Origin: Adenanthera pavonina
Lineage: Eukaryota > Streptophyta > Magnoliopsida > Fabales > Fabaceae
Length of the DNA: 64,000 bases
Assembly (NCBI GenBank): GCA_026686845.1
Contig: JAIVEN010000002.1
Span: 37,775,001 to 37,839,000, forward strand
Direction of reading: 5' to 3'
Positions 45,900 to 55,653 of this stretch are shown piece by piece (positions within the stretch are counted from its first letter, which is position 1; each line of letters begins with the position of its first letter). Under the pieces are notes generated by a model. The model was not told the origin of the DNA. It worked only from the letters and a program-made list of their open reading frames with translations, and searched no databases. The position numbers and the translations under genes were made by a program.

Positions 45900-47873
45900 T
45901 TGCAGGTCTGTCTCAAAGCTAAGAAAAGCAACAAATGGTATATGGACAGTGCCTGCTCAAGTCACATGACAGGTGATAAGGAGAAATTCATCACCCTGAG
46001 AGACAAGAAAGGAGGAAAGGTGACCTTTGGAGGTGACCAATATGGCAAAATCGTTGGTATTGGAATTGTGGGTAAAAATCCAGAAACATCCATTGAAGAG
46101 GTGCTGTTTGTGATTGGACTCAACCACAACCTGCTAAGCGTGAGTCAGACCTGTGACAAAGGAAACTGGGTGCTGTTTGACTCAAAGTTTTGCCTGGTCA
46201 TCAGAAAAAGTGATCACAAAGTTATCCTCAAAGCTCAAAGGGATGGTAACTGCTATACTATTGATCTTGATGAACTTCCTCCCTTAGATTCTGTATGCTT
46301 AATTAGTCAGAATAATGATAGTTGGCTATGGCATAGAAGATTAGCTCATGTGAACATGAATCAACTGTCTAAACTGATTAAAAATGAGCTAGTAATTGGT
46401 CTACCAAAAATATCTTTTGAAAAGGATAAAGAATGTGATGCATGCTTAAGAGGAAAACAAACCAAATCATCATTTAAATCTAAAAATGTAGTTACCACAA
46501 CTAGACCACTTGAATTGTTGCATATGGACTTAATTGGACCATCTAGGGTGAAAAGTCTTGGTGGTAATCTGTATGTGCTTGTAATTGTTGATGATTATTC
46601 TAGATTTACTTGGACATTATTTCTTTCCTCCAAAAGTGATACCTTTGATGCATTTGCAACCTTAGCCAAGAAAGTGCAAAATGAGAAAGGTATTTCTATT
46701 GTGTCTATCAGGTCAGACCATGGAGGAGAATTTGAAAATGCATACTTCCTGGAGTACTACAATGAGCATGGGATTGATCACAACTTCTCAGCACCAAGGA
46801 CTCCTCAACAAAATGGAGTAGTAGAAAGGAAGAATAGAACTATTGGGGAGATGGCCAGAGCTATGCTAAATGAGAAGGAACTCTCCCAAGTATTCTGGGC
46901 TGATGCAGTAAATACAGCAAGTTACATCATAAACAGAGCTTACATCAGACCAATCCTTGGGAAGACTCCATATGAACTGTACAAGGGAAGAAAGCCAAAT
47001 CTATCACACCTCCATGTGTTCGGGTGCAAATGCTTCATTCACAACAATGGTAAAGAAAATCTAGGTAAATTTGATGCCAAATCCGATGAAGGTATATTTC
47101 TGGGTTATTCAAGTAGGAGTAAGGCATATAGAATTTATAATAAAAGATCAAATGTAATAGAAGAATCTGTACATGTGGTTTTCATTGAAAATGAAACTGT
47201 TTCAAAACATACTATCAATGAGGATGATCTTACTTTCAATTTTGAAAAACTAGGAATTTCTGATAAGAGTAAAACTGAACCTCCAAAGATATCTGAATCT
47301 GTTAATATAGAGGAAGATATCCAGGAGCAAGAGTTTGATGAAGAAAATAATGAGGAAACATCTCAAGAACTTCCTAGAGCTTGGAGATATCAAAGGAATC
47401 ATCCTTTTGATCAAGTAATAGGGAATGTTCTAGAGAGAGTCAAAACCAGAAAACAGTTAAGAGAACAGATGCTCAACTGTGCTTTCATTTCACAAATAGA
47501 ACCCAAATGTACTGAAGAGGCCTTAACTGATGATTACTGGACTTTGGCTATGCAAGATGAATTAAATCAATTTGAAAGAAATCAAGTTTGGGATTTAGTG
47601 TCTAGACCCAAAAATCATCCTGTTATTGGTACCAAATGGGTTTTCAGAAATAAACTTGATGAATCTGGAACAATAATCAGAAATAAAGCTAGACTAGTTG
47701 CTAAAGGGTATAATCAAGAAGAAGGTATTGATTTTGAAGAAACTTTTGCACCAGTAGCTAGATTAGAAGCTACAAGAATACTACTGGCATATGCATGCAT
47801 GAAAAATATTTTATCAAATGGATGTAAAAAGTGCTTTTCTGAATGGATATATCATGGAAGAGGTTTATGTTGA
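45900..47873 (+). pseudogene. pol: Copia-1 Pol: protease, integrase, start of reverse transcriptase
   Basis: The open frame contains the protease active site (WYMDSACSSHMTGD, about residue 15), the integrase zinc-binding HHCC region (LWHRRLAHVN to CDACLRGKQ) and the DDE core (HMDLIGPS, IRSDHGGEFEN, PQQNGVVERKNRT). The Copia RT start follows (NQVWDLVSRPKNHPVIGTKW). No good ATG opens this frame. Its conserved sequence begins upstream of 45900 in continuity with Gag but in another frame, so expression needs a frameshift or the copy is mutated. The frame leaves the conserved path at about 47800-47815, shortly before the RT catalytic part, and ends at 47873. Confidence 0.85.
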
Positions 47874-49026
47874 TCAACCTCCAGGTTTTGAGGACTCTAC
47901 AAAACCAAACCATGTTTATAAACTGAAGAAAGCTCTCTATGGTTTAAAACAGGCCCCTAGAGCATGGTATGAGAGACTGAGTAATTTTCTAACTGAAAAG
48001 GGGTTTAACAGAGGCAAAGTTGACACAACCTTATTTACTAAGAAAGAAAATAAAGATTTACTAATTGTTCAAATCTATGTTGATGATATTATTTTTGGTG
48101 CTACTAATGAGGTTCTTTGCAAGGAATTTTCTAAGTTAATGCAGGGAGAATTCGAGATGTCTATGATGGGTGAACTCAATTTCTTCCTTGGATTGCAAAT
48201 CAGACAGCTAAATGATGGTATCTTCCTCAGTCAATCCAAGTATCTAAAGGAGCTGTTAAAGAAGTTTGGTATGGAGAATGCCAAGCCAATGGGAACACCT
48301 ATGGCTACTGCAACCAAACTGGACATGGATGAGAATGGGAAGATGTTTGACATTACTCAGTACAGAAGAATGATCGGATCTCTGCTGTACCTAACTGCCA
48401 GCAGACCTGACATTATGTTCAGTGTCTGCATGTGTGCAAGGTTCCAATCATGCCCCAAAGAAACCCATGCAACAGCTGTGAAAAGAATTTTTAGATATCT
48501 TATTGGAACATCACAGATGGGTCTTTGGTATCCAAAAGGCAATGGAGAAGATCTCAAAGGATACACTGATGCTGATTTTGCAGGATCCAAAACTGACAGA
48601 AAAAGCACAAGTGGAACCTGTCAGTTTCTTGGAGGATCCCTGGTCTCATGGTTCAGCAAAAAGCAAAACAGTGTGGCCTTATCCACTGCAGAAGCTGAGT
48701 ATGTTGCAGCTGGAAGCTGTTGTGCCCAAGTCATCTGGATGAAACAGCAGCTTGAAGATCTTGAGGTTAAAATGAAAGAGACACCAATCATGTGTGACAA
48801 CCAAAGTGCTATAAATATCACCAAGAATCCTGTCATGCATTCGAGGACTAAACATATTGAAGTTAGGCACCACTTCATAAGAGATCACGTTCTGAAAGGA
48901 GAAGTTAGATTGGAGTACATCCCAACAGAGGATCAAGTTGCTGATATACTCACAAAGCCTCTATCAGAAGACAGACACTGCAAAATAAGGAGAGAATTAG
49001 GAATGGTAAATCCCAATGAATTGTAA
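47818..49026 (+). pseudogene. pol: Copia-1 Pol: reverse transcriptase core and RNase H
   Basis: Overlaps the previous frame by 56 bases in another frame, starting MDVKSAFLNGYIMEEVYVDQ. It has the RT catalytic motif IYVDDIIFG (about 48076-48100), then the Copia connection region, and RNase H with YTDADFAGSKTDRKSTSG and STAEAEYVAA. The C terminus YIPTEDQVADILTKPL is the canonical end of Copia Pol. 402 residues are open. It would be fused to the preceding frame in a working element; here the frames disagree. The ATG at 47818 is internal to the domain, so it is not a true start. Confidence 0.88.
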
Positions 49027-50024
49027 GTCATTTCTGTGCAAGTCTGTCTTTAGAACTTTTAATATTAGAATAAATTCTAACTTGAGCATCGGAGTATGTT
49101 TTAGTATAGTTTCAGGTGCTCCTTGTGAAAATCAATGGCTAAAAGTTTGAAAGATTGGAGCACTCCAGATTGGAACAACCAGAAAATGAAGAGAATGATA
49201 ATTATTCTGAGTTCTGGATCCATTCTGTAAGTTTTTAAAGTTGAAATTTGTATGATGTTTGATTGCTAGATGAATTTCATTGATAATCTGTGTTTTTGAA
49301 CTGATCAACATGGTCAACATTCGAATTTTGGTTGATCAACAGACGAACTTTGGTCTGTTATGCCTTGAACAGTTCTCGGTAATGCCTCGAAATTCGTCTG
49401 TTGAAGCTTGAAAGTTCGAATTTTCAAAAACAAAAAATTTCAAAGTTATGATTGTCCATCACTGCTATACGCATTATTACTTCTTAACATACTAATGTTG
49501 GACAATATTTATAAAAGTTGAAAAATTCGAAGTTTCAGTTCAAAATTCGTCTGTTGACTTATGTTCTTGTTGGTTGTATCACTGAAAGATGAAGTTCTGA
49601 ATGCTTAATTCGTCTATTGACTGTTGATTTGATTATTGTCTGCTTTTTTCTTTTCAACATTCGAATTTTGTTGGAACAAAATTCGTCTGATGTGCTTGTA
49701 TTGTTTGTTTCAAGCCACTGTCAGACGAACTTTCAAGATGAAAATTCATCTGTCAGTAAGCTGTGCTGAACGGTTTAACTTGTAACTGCCCGAAGTTCGA
49801 ATTTTGACCTCTCAAAATTCGTCTGTCAGACGGTTACACACGTTAAATGCGTCAGTTTTCCACAGAACAGACGCAACCCTATTTGTAACCTCTCTAAGTC
49901 TGTTCTGATTCTCTCTTCAATCCTCTTAACTTCTGTCCAAAAACCGTCTTTTTCCACCGATTAAACTTCCTTTCGCATCATATAAACCCATTCTCAGCCT
50001 CATTCTGCTTCATTCAACCGAGAA
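49027..50024 (+). other. Internal spacer with LTR-type motif array
   Basis: One kilobase between pol and the third ORF. From about 49320 to 49830 it carries the same motif pair as the LTRs: TTCGAATTTT-type palindromes and CAGACGAA/TTCGTCTG words. The end (49900-50020) lacks the motifs and leads to the ATG at 50025, perhaps as leader or promoter of the third ORF. Confidence 0.7.
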
Positions 50025-52211
50025 ATGGCAAGAGTTAAAATTCCTGGAACAGGAAAAGCTGTGGCCCGTCCGAAAAGGAATGTTAAATCACAATATGCTA
50101 CCAAAGAAGGAGAGAAATCAAAGAGAAAAGCCGAACCCAGTAAAGCTACTCCCTCTAAACGCCAGAAATCTTCATCCAAAGCAGAATCCCAGAAATCTGG
50201 CCCCTCCTCTTCAAAAAGTGCAGAACCGTCTGCTCCTGCTGCTGCCTCTTCTGCCTCTTCCAGTACTGAATCTGGAGAGTTTGAATTGACTACACTACCA
50301 CTATGGAGCACTCCTGAGATTCAAGAAGAGTACACTACCAAGTTTTCCAACAAAAAGGTAATCAAGCCTCATTGTGTGAATGTGGAACAATTTCTGATTT
50401 CCAACAATTTTGATGCTGCTATATGGTTGTTAAGATATAAAAATTTGTTGGAAATTGCTGAAAGATATGATGATGAAGTAGTGAAGACTTGGTATGCGTC
50501 TCTTAAGTATAACAGCAAGAAGAGGAAATGGGAGGTCACCTTGAGATCAAGGACCATTTGGCTTGCTGATGAAACCTTCAATGAGGTATTGGAAATCCCA
50601 GGACAAGATGGGCTAAAAGTTGACTTAACAGCCTCTGGGTATATGGATGAGGCAAGCACAGCAGATGAAGAAGGTGGATCCTTTCTGTACTACAAGGAGA
50701 GCACTATCTTGGACACCTTATTCAGAAGAAGGGAGAATAGGCCCACAATAAATTTGTTGAAGCCCACAGACCTCAGTGTACAAGTAAGGATCTTGCACTA
50801 CATAGTGTCCAGGATCATATTCAACAAGGGTGGAAGCTTCAATTTGATAACAAGGGCAGAGGCTCATGTAATGACTGCCATCATACGTGGAAAGCTGATC
50901 AATATGGGTCATATCATTCTCCAGCGTATGATAAAGGCAAGGGATCAGAGGAAAGATTCCATACTCCCCTATGCTGCAATTGTTTCAAGAATCCTGCAGC
51001 ATGCTAGGATTCAGCACATTGAGAAAGGGAAAGGGAAACTCACTGAGGCATTCAAGGAGGAGGAACTGCAAAGAATGGGCATTGAGAAAGATGAAGGACG
51101 ATGGGTTGGAAAGGGAGCAGGAAAAACTGAAGACCTGTTCTTTGTCCCTGATGCATCCCTCCAACAAGAAGGCACTTCTGAGGCCCCTGAAAGATCCTTA
51201 CCTCAGCCTTCCCAGACAATTCCATCTCCCTCCAGGCCTACTCACCCTCCTTCCACTCCCTCCTCACGAGCCAAGCCAACTAAGATCACTGAGTTGTTTG
51301 ACAGTCTGTCAACACTCATTCTCAGCATTAAAGATGAGCAAAATGCCAAATTTGCTCATCTACAAGATCAGATCCATCAGTTGGCAGTGAATATGAAGGT
51401 GGTGGCTGATGCATATGAAGAGATAAGAAATGCAATTCCTACCACTTCAGCTCCACCTCAGCCTGGTGTCCCTGAGCCTACTCTGTCTCCATCCCCTGTG
51501 CCTCCAAGTCCCTTTGAGATTGCCTCCTCTGACCATGATACTGATATGGATGGTGATGGTGCTATGAAAACTCCAAGTCCTGGTCCACCCTTGGACTATG
51601 GCATGGAGGAAGAGGGTCTGCAGGAAACAAGCCCCATTGAGAAGAGTGAAGCAGTTGCTCAGGACTCTATTCTTTCCACCCAAGAGTCTGAGCAAGTTGA
51701 GCAGCTGGTGGCATCCATTTCTGCTTCACCATTTCTGCAATCTACACTCAATAAGGAAAGGAGCATTGTGCCTGTTATTGATTTTGCTGCTATTGCTCAC
51801 AATGCCCTTCTGCTAGCTCAAAGGAGAAGGCTTGAAGAAATGTTTTCTCCTCCTGCACCAGCCTCTCCTTCTCTTGCTAATTATGGGCTGTCAGAAGAAC
51901 AGAGAGCTCGGCTAGCTCTTTCCAGGCAGGAAATGCAAGAACTACTTGAGGTCTCTGATGATTCTGATGAAGAGCCTGCTGAGCCCCCTGCACCAGTTCA
52001 GCCAGAGATTCCTTTTGCTCCTGTCCCCCTTCGTGCTGTTCCTATCACTCAGATACCTCCTCCAATGGATTTTGTTGGACTTCCTGATGATGCCAAAAAG
52101 GGGGAGAAGATAAAGCAAACCGGGAAGCAAACTGGGACCAAGCAAGCTGGAAAATCTGCTGAGCCATCTGGAAAAGGAAAGACTTACAGCAAGAAGCCAA
52201 AGAAGAAGTGA
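50025..52211 (+). CDS. Copia-1 third ORF (sirevirus 'env-like' position)
   Basis: An intact 728-codon frame between pol and the polypurine tracts, where sireviruses carry their so-called env-like gene. The N-terminal 90 residues are rich in Lys, Ser and Ala (nuclear-signal-like KSKRKAEPSK). Residues about 100-330 form a folded domain with KTWYASLKYNSKKRKWEVT and RILHYIVSRIIFNKGGSFNL, resembling the plant family annotated as 'putative plant transposon protein'. The rest is Pro/Ser/Glu-rich, with a predicted helix about residues 425-475 and a basic tail (KTYSKKPKKK). I see no signal peptide and no long hydrophobic segment, so a membrane role is not supported. An intact frame next to a broken pol is notable. 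Function unknown. Confidence 0.85.
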   Translation: MARVKIPGTGKAVARPKRNVKSQYATKEGEKSKRKAEPSKATPSKRQKSSSKAESQKSGPSSSKSAEPSAPAAASSASSSTESGEFELTTLPLWSTPEIQEEYTTKFSNKKVIKPHCVNVEQFLISNNFDAAIWLLRYKNLLEIAERYDDEVVKTWYASLKYNSKKRKWEVTLRSRTIWLADETFNEVLEIPGQDGLKVDLTASGYMDEASTADEEGGSFLYYKESTILDTLFRRRENRPTINLLKPTDLSVQVRILHYIVSRIIFNKGGSFNLITRAEAHVMTAIIRGKLINMGHIILQRMIKARDQRKDSILPYAAIVSRILQHARIQHIEKGKGKLTEAFKEEELQRMGIEKDEGRWVGKGAGKTEDLFFVPDASLQQEGTSEAPERSLPQPSQTIPSPSRPTHPPSTPSSRAKPTKITELFDSLSTLILSIKDEQNAKFAHLQDQIHQLAVNMKVVADAYEEIRNAIPTTSAPPQPGVPEPTLSPSPVPPSPFEIASSDHDTDMDGDGAMKTPSPGPPLDYGMEEEGLQETSPIEKSEAVAQDSILSTQESEQVEQLVASISASPFLQSTLNKERSIVPVIDFAAIAHNALLLAQRRRLEEMFSPPAPASPSLANYGLSEEQRARLALSRQEMQELLEVSDDSDEEPAEPPAPVQPEIPFAPVPLRAVPITQIPPPMDFVGLPDDAKKGEKIKQTGKQTGTKQAGKSAEPSGKGKTYSKKPKKK

Positions 52212-52493
52212 TGACTTAGATCTTAGGCTGATTATTCTTGTTGTATCTTGTTTTATTTGGGTGTTTTGTATTTGGTTGTTTGATTTTAAGAACTACTCTT
52301 TAATTGGAATTTGTATTACAATAGTTTGGTGATATATAGTATGTTCTTGATTGCAATATTTTGGGCGTTAAATCTCTTCACTTAATCTGTTATTTTGATA
52401 TCTTATGCATATGTTGAGGGGGAGCTTATGAAAGCAAACCCAAGTACTAATCCAGTTTGTGAGTTGTTTTGTCATCATCAAAAAGGGGGAGAA
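52212..52493 (+). other. Copia-1 3' untranslated region with two polypurine tracts
   Basis: GAGGGGGAG at 52416-52424 and AAAAAGGGGGAGAA at 52480-52493, the latter directly before the 3' LTR. More than one polypurine tract is characteristic of sireviruses. Confidence 0.8.
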
Positions 52494-54219
52494 TGTTGAT
52501 GAAAGAGTTTTGATGATTTTAAACCAACACTCAAGATCTTGGATTGAAGATATCAAAGGAGATCAAAGCTGTTCCAAGTGAAGATTTTCTGAGTATTTGC
52601 TGTTAGATCTCTTGTAGGATCTTTAGTTTTTGTTATGATTGGGTAAAAAGTTTTGATTTGAAGAAAAGATGTTTTCAAACTTTGATTTTATGTTAAATCC
52701 TTGAATATTTGAAAAACATCCACAAACAGACGAAGGTTAAAAGTTTAAACTAAACTGTCAAGTTAGAAATTCGAACTTTGCCTTTGGAAATTCGAATTTC
52801 GAGCTAAAACTGATTAAGTCTGAAGAGATGGCTCTCTGTCAGACGAATTTTGGTGGTTCAAAATTCGAATTTTCATCTAGTCTGAAAGAAGCCTTTCTGG
52901 TGACAGACGAACTTCACAGTTTCAAAATTCGAATTTCAGACAAAATTCAATTTATGAAAACCAAAGAAATTCGTCTGAAACTTTGCTAAAGTTTATCTGA
53001 AATCAAAAAGAAACTAAGTTTGAAAAATGCTCTCTGACAGACGAACTTTAACTTGGCAACATTCGAATTTTCATCTGAGTCAAAAGAAGCTACTTTGTGA
53101 CATTCGAATTTCACTCTTTAAAAATTCGAATTTCAGACAAAACAAAACTTGAGAAAATAGAAGAAATTCGTCTGAAAGTTTGATAAAGTTCATCTGAGAT
53201 CAAGAATGATTTAAGTCTCAAAACTGGTCTCTGACAGACGAATTTCACTCTGTCAAAATTTGAATTTCAAAGAAAGTGAACTACTGTGCCTGTTTGGACG
53301 TTCTATGGACAGACGAATTTTGGACTTTCAAAATTCAAATTTCGAGGGCACTGTAGCAAATTGAAAACACTGTTCACACTTAACAGAAAAACTTTCTTCT
53401 TAAAAATTCGTATGTCACATTGTGAAAATATTTTATAAGTTTCAAAATTCGAATTTCACTCTATGGACAGACGAACTTCGCATTTTAACGTTGGAAGCTT
53501 TAACCTTCGGTTCCCTCGAAATTCGTCTGTTGGCCAACCAAAATTCGAATTTCAGTATGTCAGAAACATTAAATGCGGTTGGTAAACGGATAGTTTTTCA
53601 GAGTAACCGTTGGATAACTTCCCCAACGGATAGATTTAGTCTCTAACGGATATTTGAGACCTAAATCTATAAATACAACATCATTTGAAGTTGTGGGTAA
53701 CAAATCAAACTTGTATATACCGAATTTCTGCTAAATCTTCTTCTCAAAAGCTTTTACCCTCTCAACTTCTAAACTTGTACTTAAACTTTCATATCTACTC
53801 TTTTCAAGAGAGTTATTTCATTGTAATCAATCTACTCTTCATCTGGAAGATAGATTTACTTGTGAGGGGTATTCACAAGGGGATTGAGAAGCACACAGTG
53901 AAAGTGCTTGGAGAGTTTGAGAGAGCTCAGAAACAGAGCATACTCGTTGTACTGTGGCCTTAGCAAGAAGCCCATTGAAATTCTTGCTGTATAGTGGATA
54001 AATCTCAAGAGGTGTCTTAGGGACTGGATGTAGGTCAAGTGGAAAGACTGAACCAGGATAAATTACTGAGTTTTCTTCTCCCTATCTTCACTTTTCAGCT
54101 TGCTCTGTTTTACGCATTATTTTCATTATACTGTGATATCTCCACTTACCTCACCTTGTGCAGAAAATTTTCAATCTTCCCAATTCACCCCCCCTCTTGG
54201 GAAGTCAGCCTTGCTAACA
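52494..54219 (+). repeat. 3' LTR of Copia-1
   Basis: 1726 bp, the same length as the 5' LTR. The differences read are at the counterparts of about 43078, 43150, 43267, 43394, 43665 and 43838, all transitions. Half of them fall in the CpG of an AATTCGAA motif. Confidence 0.93.
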
Positions 54220-54224
54220 GATGT

Positions 54225-55653
54225 TAATATCAACATAACAATCATTAAATTATAGCTATTTTTTTTTACATAATATTTTCATTAAATTATGGTAATCTAT
54301 ATATATGCAATAAATAAATAGTTAGTTTGGTAACAAAGTCATTATGACTCTCATAAATATATATTTCATATATTTATGAGAAATACTTTTTCTCATATGT
54401 GTGAGAATGACAATTCTTGGAATTATGCATAAGCAATGAGTAAGAAAGATATTGACTCACTATAAATTCCATGTAAAATTTGTTAGGACTGAAAAGATTA
54501 GCCCAATAAATTATGTTGTCTAGTTCTCCACTGAACAAACCATTTTCTAACATGCTTTTAAGAAACCACCAATTTATTGATTAATGACTAAAAATAGTAT
54601 ATGGCTATTTTTTTACTTAATACAGTCATTAAATTATTGTAATCTATATATATGCAGTAAATAAACACTTAGTATGGTAACAAAGTAATCATGACTCTTA
54701 TTTTGCATAAGAACTAAATAATCTAGTAGCATCCAACTAGGAGATGAATTTTACCTTTTTTTATTTTATCCATTAAGTTATTTACAAAAAAAACATGATG
54801 TTTCAAGACTTGCCTTACTGCTGAAGTTAATAAGGTTTGATATATGTTTTATCACCTCCATCTTCAATTTGAAATTGAAATATTTTTTTGTTACACAATT
54901 TAATCTTTTCTATATGTTTCATACATTTGTAATCTTTATATAACTAAGTCAATGGTGAATCTTGTGTATATCTTTAATCTTTATTTTCTAATAGTCATCG
55001 ACAGTTATCAAGTTAGTTAATGATATACACAAGCTCAAGTGTATTTTGCATCCATCAATAATAATAAGTAGATAAATGAATTTCATCTTGTGACATCCCA
55101 TTTTTCACTTGTAATTTTTGGACAACTTGAATAATTTAGTTAAATAATTTTTTACTTCATAGTTAACTAACATCATTGTCAAATAAAGAATCCATATAAT
55201 TCGTTTCATTTTGCTTCTTATTTATATTGTTTGGATTCTTGAAAAGTTAGGTGCACAATTAGAGTCATGATCCATTTGTAGACTAGTACTTTTTTTTTCA
55301 CATTTTGACAATGTCTAAATATAGACTATGACACTCAAACTATAATCATGTTTTTTTGGGAAATTAATTTCATGTGGACTTAAACATGAAAACATCATGA
55401 TATCATTAACTTTAGCAATTCACAAAATAATAGTTGCCTACATATATAGAAAAAGAAACTTTGGTGCTCAAAATATAATCATGCCCATGTTCCATCCATA
55501 AAACACTGTAGATTTCAACAACAACTACTCTAACTTCTCTTGTTTAATCATTTTGGGATGCTTGTTGCTAGAGAAACTTGGGGTAGACATTTCACCTGTT
55601 CCAACTGGCTGAACTTTAAGGCTTCCTCTTTTTTCATTGTTTTTTTTATCTTG
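54225..55653. other. Non-coding spacer between Helitron RPA1-like and Rep genes
   Basis: AT-rich, continuous with sequence left of 42306 before Copia-1 inserted. It contains a 71-bp imperfect repeat (54281-54351 and 54628-54698, about 90% alike) and a palindromic AT stretch near 54353-54380. No coding sequence recognised. Confidence 0.5.

Larger units (their letters stand above)
42311..54219 (+). mobile_element. Copia-1: young full-length sirevirus-like retrotransposon
   Basis: 11,909 bp with 1726-bp LTRs (42311-44036, 52494-54219) and the exact duplication GATGT at 42306-42310 and 54220-54224. It has a primer site, gag, protease/integrase/RT/RNase H in Copia order, a third ORF after pol, and two polypurine tracts. 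Long LTRs, an extra ORF, a gag with long coiled C-terminal region, and multiple polypurine tracts are hallmarks of the SIRE/Maximus (Sirevirus) lineage. The LTRs differ at six positions as read, all transitions. pol is broken by frame changes at the gag junction and before the RT active region, so this copy probably cannot move unaided. Confidence 0.93.

Noticed and set aside
48357..48936. Minus-strand frames opposite RNase H and plus-strand alternative frames
   Set aside because: Shadows of the Pol coding sequence.
50369..51695. Alternative-frame reading frames inside the third ORF
   Set aside because: Composition-driven shadows of a long intact frame.
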